Shown: one piece after another, positions 1-11,284 of the stretch
Layout of the letters: each line of letters begins with the position of its first letter
Numbering within the stretch: position 1 is the stretch's first letter
Source of the DNA: Clitopilus passeckerianus
Lineage: Eukaryota; Basidiomycota; Agaricomycetes; Agaricales; Entolomataceae
Direction of reading: 5' to 3'
Length of the DNA: 64,000 nt
NCBI GenBank assembly: GCA_944990035.1
Contig: CALYLX010000144.1
Span: 372,001 to 436,000 of the forward strand
Translations under genes and position numbers: made by a program
Notes under the pieces: model-generated
What the model saw: the letters and a program-made list of their open reading frames with translations, nothing else
Database searches by the model: none
Told to the model about the DNA's origin: nothing

Positions 1-1333
1 TTTGCTGGCGGAAACAGGATTGCTTATGACCCACGAGATCTGGAAGTGGACGCAACCGAGGAGTCGAGGGTTGGTGGAAAGCTGCCGCGTTTGACGATAA
101 TGGAAGAGGTGCTGCTTTTGGGCCTCAAGGACAAGCAGGTAAGCCTGCTTTCTACATGTTGTCATCTTTGTCGCGGATGCGCCTCAAGGGCCTCTGTTCT
201 GGAGGTGCTATTACGCTTTCGGGCAGAACGATAGGACTGCTGTTGGAGCACAGACACTCGCTTTTGCTTTCACTTCAAAGTCTCTAATCCCGTCTAATAA
301 AAGTTGCTTCTAGGGCTACCTATCGTTTTGGAACGACAACATATCGTACGCCCTGCGAGGGTGTATTCTGATAGAGCTTGCTCTTCGTAGAAGAATTGCT
401 CTTGTCAAGGACCCACATCGGCGGCGGCTACCTCTACCTGACCGCTTGATTGAGGTCATAGACGACCGTCAAACTGGAGAAACCATCCTAGATGAAGCTC
501 TTAAAATGATCAGGACCCAAGGTGATGAAAAGCTGGGCATCAATAGCTGGATAGATCTACTTAGTGGTATGTTTGCCCTCTTGCCTCCCCACCGTTGCAT
601 CGTCAAAGGAGAGCTTTAGACGATTCTCCGCCTCTTCCACGTCTTCTGCACTATTCTCCTGTACTCGGAGCAGCGTATCTGACTGTCAATCTGTCTTATA
701 GGTGAAACATGGAACGTCATGAAAATCGGATTCCAGCTCAAGCAAGTTCGAGAGCGGCTAGCAAAAGGCCTGGTGGACAAGGGTGTCCTGCGCACCGAAA
801 AACGGAATTTCCTGCTCTTCGACATGGCAACACATCCAGTGGCCGATGTTCGCGTGAAAGAGCAGCTGGTGTCCCGGGTGGTGTCACTCCTCACTACGAC
901 CACCTCCGCTATACCGAATTCTGCTATGGATCGGGAAGGCACCCAGTGCCGGGCGCTGCGCGCTGTCTGCCTTGTTTGCGCTGCTTATGCAGCTAGCGTG
1001 TTAGATAACGCGTTTGGCAGGCTCACATACGAAGACCGGGAGGCCGCCTTCGGCAGATGTGACGAAATTCTTGGTGAATTCGCGGTCTGGCCTTTCGGCG
1101 TAGGGGAGGGGAACGGCATCTTTGGCGATAGCCCAGCTAATGGCCCACCTTCCGCCAGCAGGAGGAGACGAGAGACAGCCAGGATTGCTGGTGGTGGAGA
1201 GGTCGGCGGTAGAGAGGCAGTGATGGGATTGGTCCAGGAGGTGAAGAAGGAGAGCTTGGGAGAGGAGGACCTTGGATTTGAGCTGGTCGCAGGCGTGTTG
1301 GAGGTGCTCTCTAAGCTCGACTCATTACTTTGA
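1..1333 (+). CDS. VPS74: Golgi phosphoprotein 3 family protein Vps74/GOLPH3 (5' end missing)
   Basis: Peripheral Golgi protein of the GPP34 family, which binds PI4P and retains glycosyltransferases in the Golgi. Three exons are visible: one running from the window edge to about 138, one at 314-566, and one at 702-1333. The introns are GTAAGC...TAG and GTATGT...TAG. The visible protein begins in the region preceding the conserved [16 protein letters not shown] segment. It continues with [17 protein letters not shown], which contains the conserved Trp and Arg of the PI4P pocket, then [17 protein letters not shown] and [12 protein letters not shown]. These blocks follow the order known for Vps74. 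The N-terminus, usually short and basic, lies outside the window. A low-complexity Gly/Glu/Arg-rich insert sits near residues 245-275. The neighbour to the right is unrelated. Family assignment is very secure. Confidence 0.95.
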
Positions 1334-2033
1334 ATGGTCACCCGCTATACGATACGAAGATGTCGAAAAGTACCTTCCAGTATATCACACTTTTCTGTTT
1401 CGTTCTGTAAACATCTTGTTTTCGGTTATTATACCTATGTACCGTTTTTCCTTTATTGCTGGTTCTCCAACACCTTTCTCTAGAAGAATGTATTGTCGAT
1501 AGGGTGAGCTTTGCACGGATGCAGAAGTCCGTTATCAGCCATACCGGAATCAGTGCTTGGTCTCTTATGGACTGATCGCGGCGCCTTCCTAAACCCCATT
1601 TCTTGACGGGTTACTCCATAGGATTAGGACCCTGGTGGCTGCATCGTCAAATTTGTAGGGAATCGTGTTCGACCATACAATCTGTTTCCGACCATCTAAC
1701 GTGTACGGTTTTGAAGCGTTGGATGGGCTTTGCGGTCTGATCTAGCCTCACCAACGTTTGTGTCAGCGCCTCAAACGCAAGAGTCCATCTGCCGGACCAG
1801 CGTCTTTTATTCGGCTGAGTATCAACACAGTGCCTTGATAATTAAGGACCACCTGGGGCCTGCCAACACAATCACGGTGACAAGCAAGGCCAAAGTGCTG
1901 GCTGTACTGGGGGTATTATAAACGCCTTCAATCCCCGACACCTCTTTCTCCCCGTCTCCCGCAGCCTCCACGCTCAGGACGACTTTCGTTCTTTCCTATA
2001 CCCACCTTTTTCCATTAAGCAACTTACCTCAAA
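1334..2033. other. intergenic region
   Basis: No coding segment is convincing here. The right part carries a TATA-like element followed by a C/T-rich stretch typical of a basidiomycete core promoter, and probably drives the small gene starting at 2034. Confidence 0.5.
1914..1923 (+). promoter_or_regulatory. TATA-like element of the gene at 2034
   Basis: TATTATAAAC lies about 110 nt upstream of the start codon and is followed by a pyrimidine-rich stretch, the usual layout of a fungal core promoter. The assignment is by motif and position only. Confidence 0.4.
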
Positions 2034-2498
2034 ATGCAGGATATTGCTGCAGACACTCGTTTGATCTCTGTTCCGCCTACTAATCGCAGTACGTTGCCGT
2101 TGTCAAGGACGTGGCAGATAACAGTCGACTGATCTAAGCGAGCTTCTTTAGATCCCTTCTCGTTCTCTCCAGGCGTTCTTTCAATCTCTACAGATCTGAG
2201 TAGCTCCTCTCAACTTCGTCGAAGCGACAGCCCAAGCCCTACCTCTTCGCCGACCTCTCGCCACCGCTCCTCCAGGTTCAGGTCTCCGCTCACAGCCCCC
2301 TGCTCCATCATCGAGTCCTCGACTCACTTCTCCACACTGAGATGGGTTCCCAGGCCGTCTGTTGCTCCTGTGAGTCCACATGGTGATAGCTGTTTCGCCT
2401 ATCCACTGATCAGACCACTTTCTTTATCGACCCAGAGCAAACTGGTCTCTTCCCATATCTCAATGAAGAGGAAGTGCGTCGACGAGGACGACGACTGA
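2034..2498 (+). CDS. small Ser/Arg-rich hypothetical protein
   Basis: I do not recognise this protein. A three-exon model (2034-2088, 2152-2369, 2436-2498) gives an open frame of about 111 residues. The introns are GTACGT...TAG and GTGAGT...CAG, and the phases agree. The product is rich in Ser, Pro and Arg in the middle (a run resembling an SR-type low-complexity segment) and ends with the basic-then-acidic tail MKRKCVDEDDD. No signal peptide, membrane segment or known domain can be seen. A TATA-like box and C/T-rich initiator region lie at a sensible distance upstream. The well-behaved splice sites and promoter are the main support; low complexity makes chance openness a real alternative. 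Confidence 0.45.
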
Positions 2499-4915
2499 GC
2501 TGTCAACCTGCTCATCGAGCTCCTGTACATACAGGACCGACTTCACTGACCTTCCCACCAGTCTTGAAGTCACCACGATCATTTTTTTATCCTACCCCCC
2601 TGTACATATGGTGCGATGAACTGGAGCTGGACAATGCCGCAGGTAGGCCTCCCAGGCTGCTGGCTGGCCTAAACTGGACTTGTGCTGGACCACTCGTTGC
2701 TCTTGGGACTGATGTTGTAATACGCCTGGAAAGACGATAGTTTGGATGGTAAGGTCTCGTAGTAGTGGATACCTTTTCCCCCTCGAGACCGTATATAATT
2801 AGTAGTGTGCAATATTATTCATTCGTTAATGTAAACATCCAGTGGTGCATGCTGAATCGGCAAGAACTCTCTTGGGAGTGAGAACTGGGCGACTGGGTAA
2901 GTACCAGCGGGCCGCCGGGAATGCGTGGGGATCCTGGGATCCGTGTGTACTCTTACGCCAAGGCCGCAGGTAGATCACTATATCGACTCGAAGGTCAGAA
3001 ACAAGAAAAACTACCGGGGGCATGGAGGATTTTGATGTCGAGGCATTTTACTGGGATCTACTTACGCCGCTCCATACTTTACAGCAGCTCGCTAGCCAGG
3101 ACCGACGGTGCTGGGAAAACATCCAGTATTCTCCGAGATTGCCACTGTCATTGAGCAAGCGACGTGCGGCCGTATCATGGCAGCAAGTTGCGTGTAATTT
3201 TCGATGAGGGTAAGAATCGCACTGGCAAAAATAGCGTGGATCGGTCAGAAGAAGCCTAGTGCAGAGCCTCTGAAGGCTATTGAATTTCGGAATGGCGTTT
3301 CCCTCAAGTTTGAATTCACCCCCCTGAGGAATGAGTTCAGAAACGCGTCATTCTCGGACCTGAGTTGTGAGTCATCAGGAGGACGTATGCGAAACAGCAC
3401 TTTGACCCTCCCGCAATTTAGTCAAGTACCGGCTGCAATGAAGGCGACGGTAAAGGGTGGACAGGCAGGTGTTTTGGCGCATCCAGGATCATCAAACCGA
3501 TCAGGACACCAAGTGTAAGCGTGAAATACTCGCGGCTTCATTCAGAAAATGAAGAGACTTCTAAGCCTCATAAAACTGGCTTGGAAGAGGGTTTCTGGCC
3601 AGTAATTAGGCCACATTCGCAGAAGACCCTGCATGTAAATGCACGCTCGTGCCAAGGGGAGGGACGGAAAGTGTGGCCGGCAACCTGAAAACGGGCCGGT
3701 TGACTGATCGGAATAGGCGCCCAGCCGCCCTCCAGCGGTTTGATTGTTGTCCTCAACGACAACGACCGCCTTTACGTTCTCGATAGCTTTTCGTGCTGAA
3801 ACGCCGTCGGAAAGGCGACATCCGCAACCACATGTACAGGGAGAAGACTCGAGATTAATGCAATGGGAAGACACGAGGCTGGTTCGTGTACTCCCCGATC
3901 CTCTAGGAGTTTGCCTGCATTCTAGTCAGGGCACGGAAAATTTTGGTTCAACATCATGCATGTACGTATATTCAAGTTCCCCGCGGCTGCTACCCTTATG
4001 AATCAATGTCTCCTTCGCGAAGGGTATATAGTCTGGGAGGCTCGTCTGGGGCTCTTTCTTCCTTTCCTCCACTCTTTGCACTGCCAATACCTCGCATCAA
4101 CTGCTCACACCTCTCCCCCTCCACAGAAGTCCGTCGTTCAATAGATTTTTGACACGCGAATCACTTCTCTGCCTATCCGAACCTCTCGGTAATCGGTAAG
4201 TTTGGGCCCTTCATTCTCAGTGAAAATCCAGAATTCTCCGTTCGATCCCACATATCGGCGGAGTACACTGGCAGATGCATCATTATTCCGTCCAAGGCGC
4301 CTAGCGATCAACATGTCGTCTGCCACCATTTTAAACCTCTGTGAATTTGCTTTGATATGTCTCTTAAGGAGTCACCTGGGCATTGTCTATTCGATTCCAC
4401 CGCTCGTGCTGCGCCTGATACCTATATAACCCATTTAAAACCCCCGTTTCCCTGTCGTATGACGGGGAAGTCTGGTCGATGATGCGGCAACCTTCGCGTC
4501 TGCTGACGCTCTCGGCCCGAATGGATTCGTGCAGCATAACTCCATTTTCTCTTCTGCATCAGACTTAACCGAATTGCTCGACATAGTCAAGGCTAACGAT
4601 ATTCATCACTATAGGGAGACTTTCTCACGTAGAACACCTCTCGGTGCCTCAAAAGGGATTGTGCCCAGTTATCGTTCCAACACTTCCAATTGAAGCACTG
4701 GCAGCGAGCTTCTTTCATAACCAACAGGTATGCCTCAACATATGAATCTAGATAACGTCACCTCTCAACCATCTCTTCCTTATAGCGAAGCCTCCCTATT
4801 CAAGCGTTACCCCAGTTCACTTCAGGGTCACGTCGACTTCCTAAAAAGAAGCCTCGACAAAACCATCGACCTTTTTTCTCCTCACCCACTCCAACGTTTC
4901 TAGCCCTCTACCTCC
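2499..4915. other. long gene-free region upstream of the G-alpha gene
   Basis: About 2.4 kb without a convincing coding segment. Short open frames exist (for example 3022-3207 and 3204-3518) but show no family features. TATA-like boxes at about 4024 and 4421-4430, each followed by pyrimidine-rich DNA, suggest promoters. The right part may be the 5' untranslated region of the G-alpha gene, possibly with an intron. Confidence 0.4.
4421..4430 (+). promoter_or_regulatory. TATA-like element upstream of the G-alpha gene
   Basis: CCTATATAAC is followed by C-rich DNA. It lies about 490 nt before the start codon, so if used it implies a long leader. A second TATA-like site is at about 4024. Motif evidence only. 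Confidence 0.3.
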
Positions 4916-6944
4916 ATGGGTGCAACCGACTCAACAGATCCTTTCGCTGTCTTCACCCAGCCACCGCCCGGTGAGACGCCTGAACAGCGTCAGGCAAGGC
5001 TCACACGAGAAGCGGAGGAGAAGCGTGTCAGTGACAAGATCGACGAACAGATCAAACAGGACCGTGCCGCCATGAAGAAGAAGGACAAGAGCACCGTGAA
5101 GGTTCTGCTCCTTGGACAGAGTGAAAGCGGGAAGAGTACAACTCTCAAAAGTATGTTTCTCGCTTGCTTGGGCAGAAGCGCCTGCTAAATCACGTTCTTG
5201 CAGACTTTCGCCTGAAATACGCACGGACTGCGTGGAAGGCCGAACGTCAATCCTGGAGATCTGTCATCCAGCTCAACTTGATCAGAACCGTCCTCACCAT
5301 TCTCGACACCCTTCAAGCAGAAGCCGATGGCGACCCTCTACCACCATTCCCAACGTCCTCTCTCCAACTGCAAGCCTATCCTTATAACTTCGACCCCAAC
5401 ACGGGAGGAGGGCGACATCAAAGTAGGCCCTCGACCGACACTCAAGATAGTGTCGTCACCATTGAAAGGCCAGAAGATGCGGTCGAGGCCAGCGCCGGGC
5501 CTAGGATTCAGCTTGGCGAACATCACTTCGTCCTGCGTCGTCGGCTGGGCCCTCTTCGAAGAGTGGAGCAGGATCTGAAGCGAAGGCTGGGTGCTGGAAC
5601 GGACGAGGTCGTGTTCGATGGCACTTCCGTTGGTGCATTCGGTGGAGGCGGAGGCGTTCTCGAGGAGAGTACGAATCGCTCACCAAAGGAGTTTGGTGTC
5701 CATGGTTGGAAGACGGTATTCACGAGTACACCGCCGAGCCAGCATAGCAAGCTCGCGGAGGAGGTGATTGATGAAGCGACTGAGATCATTGCTCAGTGCC
5801 GGGAGGACATGATTGCACTATGGGAGGACGGTGTCGTGAAGGAGGTGTTGAAGAGGCGACGTATGAGGATCGAGGATGCTGCTGGATTGTAAGCTAGTTC
5901 TTTCCTCTTGGTTACCCATGACTGATTAAACTTCTATCTAGCTTCCTGAACGACCTGGACCGGATAGCAACAAGAAGCTACGAGCCCTCAGATGATGATG
6001 TTGTTCGAGCCCGTCTCCGAACATTAGGTGTCCAAGAGCATCGAATACAGTTCGATCAATCCGTGCAGACTTCTGGGTCAGGAAGCGGCTTCCTAGGCAG
6101 TAAGTGCTCCCATTGACTTTCCTCGCTGACATGCTCATGTTCTCTATTAGACATCGGCCTGGGACCAGACTTCGGTCACGAGTGGATTCTCTACGACGTA
6201 GGCGGTTCTCGGACGACGGTATGTCGCTGTGGTAGTGTTCTGCGCCCAGCTACTGACGATAGAACAGCGACATGCGTGGTTCCCCTACTTTGAGGACGTC
6301 AATGCTGTGATCTTCCGTACGTGGATTTCCTTCTCTTCACATTCCATCGTTGCTGACTCTGAGCATACAGTTGCGCGTAAGCATGCAGTCTATTTTCCGG
6401 GAAACGTGATTCTGATCATTTGCTCAAGCAATATCGTGCTTTGATGAACGACTTCTGGAAGACCCCTCGGTCAACAGACTTGAAGACTCCTTCATTCTAT
6501 GGCACGCTGTCTGCTCGAACAAGCTGCTCGCGAAAGCCACCATGATCCTCTTCCTCAACAAATGCGACATCTTGAAACGAAAACTCAGAGCTGGCATCCA
6601 GGTTAAGAACTTCCTGCCGAGCTATGGCGACAGGCCAAATGAACCTTCTGCTGTTGTCAAATGTACGACGATCGCCATATGCATCAGCTGCGGGCCTTGC
6701 TAACTGAATATTGATAGACCTGAAGGACAAATTCAAGGATACCCTGCGCCAGCACAGTCCTGAGCCACGAACCAGCTACTTCTACGCAACCTCCGTAACG
6801 GTATGGATTTTCTCGAACCCTGTGCGGGCTTCACGGCTGACGTTTACGAACCCTTTGCAGGATACTCGGGCTACGGCTACGACCCTCAAAACAGTGCGAG
6901 ACAGTATACTACGGGAACACCTCAAGAATGCAGACCTTGTATGA
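4916..6944 (+). CDS. divergent heterotrimeric G-protein alpha subunit
   Basis: G-alpha GTPase of the expanded basidiomycete type. Nine exons (4916-5150, 5204-5888, 5942-6099, 6151-6218, 6268-6316, 6371-6376, 6429-6662, 6718-6800, 6861-6944) give 533 residues, well above the usual ~355. The N-terminus MGATDS fits an N-myristoylation signal; no palmitoylatable Cys3 is present. The P-loop is GQSESGKST. Switch I is RLRTLG, which keeps the catalytic Arg and the Mg-binding Thr. Switch II is DVGGSR, so the catalytic Gln of DVGGQ is Ser. NKCD (NKxD) and the ATS guanine-ring motif are present. The extra length is a Pro/Gly-rich insertion between the P-loop and switch I. The C-terminus NADLV lacks the Cys at position -4. 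Exon 6 is only 6 nt and supplies the LA of LAPISCFDE. Loss of Gln predicts slow GTP hydrolysis (inference). Confidence 0.93.
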
Positions 6945-7305
6945 GCAGTTTCCCCTGGTTTATTCTGTCTTCCACGATCACCATTTCCTCGTCTAGATTA
7001 TGTGATTTCGGGATTCAATGTATTTCTCCGAAAGCAGCGAGCCTGCATTTCTTTACGTTTCGAGCGATTTTCACCCTGTTACTTTACGATTCTTCTCATT
7101 TCATTTCGTCATCGTTTCATCTGCCCATCCTCTATACAATCTCATACCCATCCCCTCAGGACTTTTGATGATACACATGCATTCTCTCTCTCATCGCTGG
7201 ATCTGACAAGTACGACCTATATAACGCTCTCGCTATCACGAATAAAATCAAACTTCAACCCAACCTCAAAATTGCCGACTTTTACAAAGCTATACAAGAT
7301 ACTCG
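6945..7305. other. 3' intergenic region between convergent genes
   Basis: A/T- and T-rich DNA between the end of the G-alpha gene and the end of the oppositely oriented acetylesterase gene. It should hold both 3' untranslated regions. No further gene is seen. Confidence 0.6.
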
Positions 7306-8412
7306 CTAGAAGGACGGGATACCATGTGAAATATTGTACGACAGAGCAGCGTTTGGGACAATGGGCAGAAGGCCGGGATAACTGGCAGCTAGAAGGTCCG
7401 CAACCATGCTAGAAGGGCGATATCAGCGGGACTGGTGCAACCAGGCGGGTAAGATATACTGACCGGCCAAAGACTGTCGTGCCGTTGGGGTTGAGATCTA
7501 TAGTGACCACATTAATAAAGGGTTGCATATACCACTATTCCTTGAACTTACGGGTGTTGTCGTCAGGTGTTCTATTCAAGACATGAGCGTGGTCAGGGCC
7601 AATGGCTTCCACCTGGTTGAAAGTATGGATCAGCCATATTTTCAAATTGTAGGGATACACGCCGAAAACTCACGTAATTGATTGAAGCCTGGTGCAGGTC
7701 TATTAAATGGGTACCCTGGGAGGCAGCAACAGATTTGGTCGCTGTTAAAAAGGTCTAGAATTGAGCATCTACTTGGGGATCATGAGGCCTTGTCGAGACT
7801 CACCGTCTGCCCATGGACCAAGGGTGTCGGCCACTGTTCCATTCGAGTTGAAGCTCCTCCTGGTCAAAGATGTGACAAGCACAGGTTCGCCTCCAGCAGC
7901 GCGAACTTGTGCTACCATAGAGGTCAGGTTTGCTGCCATAGATTCCGGAGGAGCGATCTTTTGGTCATTGTGGCCGAACTGAATAGTAACATAAGTTTTC
8001 CGCTTCTTGGCGACCTCCGCTTTTATCGCAGCCAGGGAGATGGCGAAATATCTGAAGACTCTTCATTAGGTCCATATCAGGCTTTGGAAATTGGAACTGA
8101 CCCATTAGCGACGAAGGTGCCAGTAGTTGCACCGTTGTGCGCGGTGTTGATGCAAGGTGTACCAGCTGCCACTGACGCGATATTGCCGGTTATCGTGGAA
8201 CCACATAGTCCATTGCCCCATCCTCCACTGTTCTCCGTAGTCCTGTAGTTTATTTCGATTAGTACCGCTCGGAATGAAGATCAGGGTATAACGAACGTGT
8301 TCGCAGTCGTACTGTCCCCAACCAACACGAACGAGGTAGGGGCTACCTTCGGTCGTGCAAAAGCGACCTGAGAGGCGACGAGAACAGATAGAAGGCCGTT
8401 AACGAGATGCAT
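7306..8412 (-). CDS. secreted SGNH hydrolase, rhamnogalacturonan acetylesterase-like (copy A)
   Basis: GDSL/SGNH esterase resembling the CE12 rhamnogalacturonan acetylesterases that remove acetyl groups from pectin. The spliced model has seven exons and about 250 residues. It starts with a cleavable signal peptide (MHLVNGLLSVLVASQVAFA). Catalytic blocks are in order: GDSTT (Ser), GATTG (Gly), GHND (Asn) and DNTHLNPNG (Asp/His). The model ends SYNISHGIPSF. All introns are GT-AG with consistent phases, and no frame break is seen. It lies immediately downstream of, and in the same orientation as, a close paralogue at 8875-9969 that has matching exon borders, so the two are a tandem duplication. 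A TATA-like box lies about 50 nt upstream of the start. Extracellular pectin degradation is inferred from the family; the substrate is not proven by sequence. Confidence 0.88.
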
Positions 8413-8874
8413 TATATCTTTTGGATGGTAATCGAACCACAGCGCACGCCGCCGCCCTCACTTCTTATAATACTATCTCGCAGAATTGCCGGTCAACGCC
8501 CGGGCCGCCTTCTTGAGAGGGGCTCATCACTTGACACAGTTAGCTCCGTGTCCGAGTCGTCGCAGCGGATGTTGCTAGAGCGGATCCCCCACGCGAGACA
8601 TCGCCATCACCGTTTCTCGAAATCGAGGCTCCAGATGTGAATATCGGGAGCGATTGGCGAGAAGTTCGAACAAGAGATGATTGGACCCGTGATGCAAATG
8701 CGGGACGTTTGGGGCCGTGAAAGCCTAACAAGGGGGCGACCAGCCCTGTGGTATATTTCATGGAAACACGATTTATTTTGGGCCAAAAGTCGTACGACAT
8801 ATTGGGTAGTACTGAGGATTGGACTAAGTTCGGCGAAGGAGAATACACCGTGAGGTTGTGATTCATATCGACTT
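8413..8874. other. spacer between the two acetylesterase genes
   Basis: Holds the promoter of copy A and the 3' region of copy B. No additional gene is supported. Confidence 0.6.
8461..8470 (-). promoter_or_regulatory. TATA-like element of acetylesterase copy A
   Basis: On the minus strand this reads TTATAAGAAG, about 50 nt before the start codon. Confidence 0.45.
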
Positions 8875-9969
8875 CAGTATGACGGGATTCCATGCGAAAT
8901 GTTGTATGACAATGCAGGGTCCTTGAGCAGAGGCAACTGGCCAGGATAACTGGCATCCAACAAGTCGGCAACCATTCTAGAAGGATGAACTGAGCGATCT
9001 GGTCCTGCGCTGGAAAGATCATACGTACCGACTGAACACAGTAGCACCATTCGGGTTCAGGTCTACCAGATGACATTGAGTGGGTTATTCGTGTAGTAAA
9101 TTTGGGAGACATACGGGTGTTATCACTAGGGCTCAGGTTCAGTACATGCGAACTGGTAGATCCAATAGCGGTGATCTTAGATTCAGCATTGAATAGTCAG
9201 CATCCAGCACCTTCAGCAGCCATCAGTGTAGCTCACATATTTGATTGAGGTCGCCAGCAACTCGATAAGGTGGGTTTTCTCCGCTGCAGCGACGGATTTA
9301 GTGGCTAGAAATTGAACATATCTCAGCAAGGACTCGGCAGGGAGGAAGTTGAGGAATAGCTCACCATCAGCCCAGGGGCCAAGAATATCGTTGACCGTCC
9401 CATTGGAGAAGAAGTTTCGACGCGTCAGGGGAGTGACAAGGACAGGCTCTCCGCCTGCGGCCCGAACCTGTGCCACCATAGACGTCAAATTCGCAGCCAT
9501 GGATTCGGGAGGAGCAATCTTCTGGTCGTTGTGGCCGAATTGAATTGTCACGTATGTTGTCCTCTTCTTGGCGACTTCAGCTTTGATTGCAGCAAGAGCT
9601 GTCGCAAAATATCTATGGCATAGGGAAACGTCAGGAAAAGGTTTGAGAGAACAGCAGGGAGGAGCAGTACCCGTCCGCAACGAAAGTCCCGGTCGTAGCA
9701 CCGCTGTGAGCAAGATTGTTGCATGGGGTGCCGGCCACGACCACCGCCGTGTTGTTGGTCTCAGCAGAACCGCAGAAACCATCGCCCCATCCACCGCTAG
9801 AGGAGAAGCTGCTGTCAGTAATCATCTCAGCACAGCGGTAATGAACGTACTTATGAGCAGTGGTGCTATCTCCTACCAACACGAATGAGGAGGCAGGCAC
9901 TCTGGCTACCGCGGCATGTGATGCGCCCGATGCTGCCAGGAGTAACAATAGCTTGAGGAGGTGCTGCAT
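8875..9969 (-). CDS. secreted SGNH hydrolase, rhamnogalacturonan acetylesterase-like (copy B)
   Basis: Tandem paralogue of the gene at 7306-8412, same strand and same exon plan, about 252 residues after splicing. Signal peptide MQHLLKLLLLLAASGASHA. SGNH blocks: GDSTT, GATTG, GHND, and DNTHLNPNG with the catalytic Asp and His. It ends SYNISHGIPSY. One intron is easy to miss because it could be read through in part: the GTGAG...CTAG segment after GPWAD must be removed to join ATKSVAAAEK, exactly as in copy A. The last intron likewise has to end at the CTAG just before the MVADLL block. A TATA-like box lies 42 nt upstream of the start codon. Predicted to be secreted and to act on acetylated pectin, by family inference. 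Confidence 0.9.
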
Positions 9970-11284
9970 TTCCGGTCGATGGAATCTGAAGGACTGGGAC
10001 GTGGTTCTTGCAATTTATACCACAAAATCTCGCGTGCAGCAACGGGATGTTGGCCGGGCCGCGACTTCAGAAGTACATTATCACTTGACATGTTGGACTC
10101 CGTGCCAAAGCACAAGATGCTTGGAGCGACTGTTGACGTTACACAAGTCTGAGAATCCAGAATATGATAGACCTATGTGCTGCCTGAACCTGGAAGCAGG
10201 ATAAAGATCAGACCGGAGCATATGGATAGCAAACAAAATATCACGTACATATACAACAGCGACTCGTGGTTCACGAGCAGTTCTTGTACTTCGTCTTTCT
10301 CACATTTGAAATTGTGGAAGGTGTTCAAGCTCGGTCTCGAGGATGGCAAGTCTGACGAGGAATTTGCAGGCCACCTAACTTATTGTTGCAGTGTTGTGCT
10401 GGCTCTTGGTTCTCACAAGTTGCGAGAGTAGAAGTCGATATCATGTGCTCCAGCTCGCTCGATGAGCAGGACTCGAGCAAGACCCGAAGATGTGCCGTTC
10501 ACTGTGCGCCTTTCTGGCACCATATACATCCGTTGTCGCCAGAAATGGCTACTCAGCACCGGGATATTTGAAGCCAGTCACCATATCAGTCAATGGTACT
10601 TGATGATTAAAAGCAAGGTCGATATTTCGTTGTCGTCGTTGGCGAGGTGCAATGAGACGGTTGCGAACCTCTGAACGGCGATGAGGAGATATTTGTCCCT
10701 GCTTGGCAAGAACCTGGCAGCCCCGCCACAGCATGTCATGGGCCTTCTGTCAGCACGGCCTCCTCGCTTTTTCTTATGAGCTACATCAAGCTTCATGTTC
10801 ATCGCAAGTTCAACAAAGAGAAGCATTCGTGTACACTGCCAATGAATCAATCATGGCCCTCATACTGTCTGCTCATCAGGATGCTCCACTTGCATGATCC
10901 AGCCTGATTTTCTCGAGAATACCTCTGCCTTTCTCCAGCCTTTCTCGGAGCCTTTGTAGCTGTCGAGAACGATACTTCGCTCAGGCTACCTGCCCTGTCT
11001 ACACTGTACCTAGCATGCTGTGCTTGCCCCTTGGGCCTTCTGATTTATGAATACTCCTCGGAAAGAGACTCTCACTGAACACCAGAACAGCCAATCAAAC
11101 GTGCTGGAACGGCCACGGCGTTTCACCGATTGATTCGGTGGGAACATCTCCAGTGCCTCCTGGACCTGAACATCACTCGGTAAAGATCTGCTTGAACATA
11201 TAACCTCACAGGGTTCACGGATCGAGTCCTTGAGGCTGGCCTCCTCTCCGTCCTGCTCCATCTCAGTTCGTCGATCAGGGATTA
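9970..11284. other. intergenic region
   Basis: About 1.3 kb with only short open frames lacking recognisable motifs. The left edge holds the promoter of acetylesterase copy B (minus strand); the right edge should hold the promoter of the gene starting at 11285. Confidence 0.45.
10011..10020 (-). promoter_or_regulatory. TATA-like element of acetylesterase copy B
   Basis: On the minus strand this reads GTATAAATTG, 42 nt before the start codon of the gene ending at 9969. Confidence 0.5.

Noticed and set aside
985..1341. Minus-strand open frame over the VPS74 last exon
   Set aside because: Shadow of a real coding exon on the other strand.
2921..3518. Overlapping plus-strand frames that could be a small gene
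   Set aside because: No family motif, no consistent splice model and no frame preference.
4606..4619. TCACTATAGGGAGA, matching the 3' part of the T7 promoter
   Set aside because: Only 14 nt match; the preceding promoter bases are absent and flanks are ordinary genomic sequence, so vector contamination is unlikely and chance is enough.
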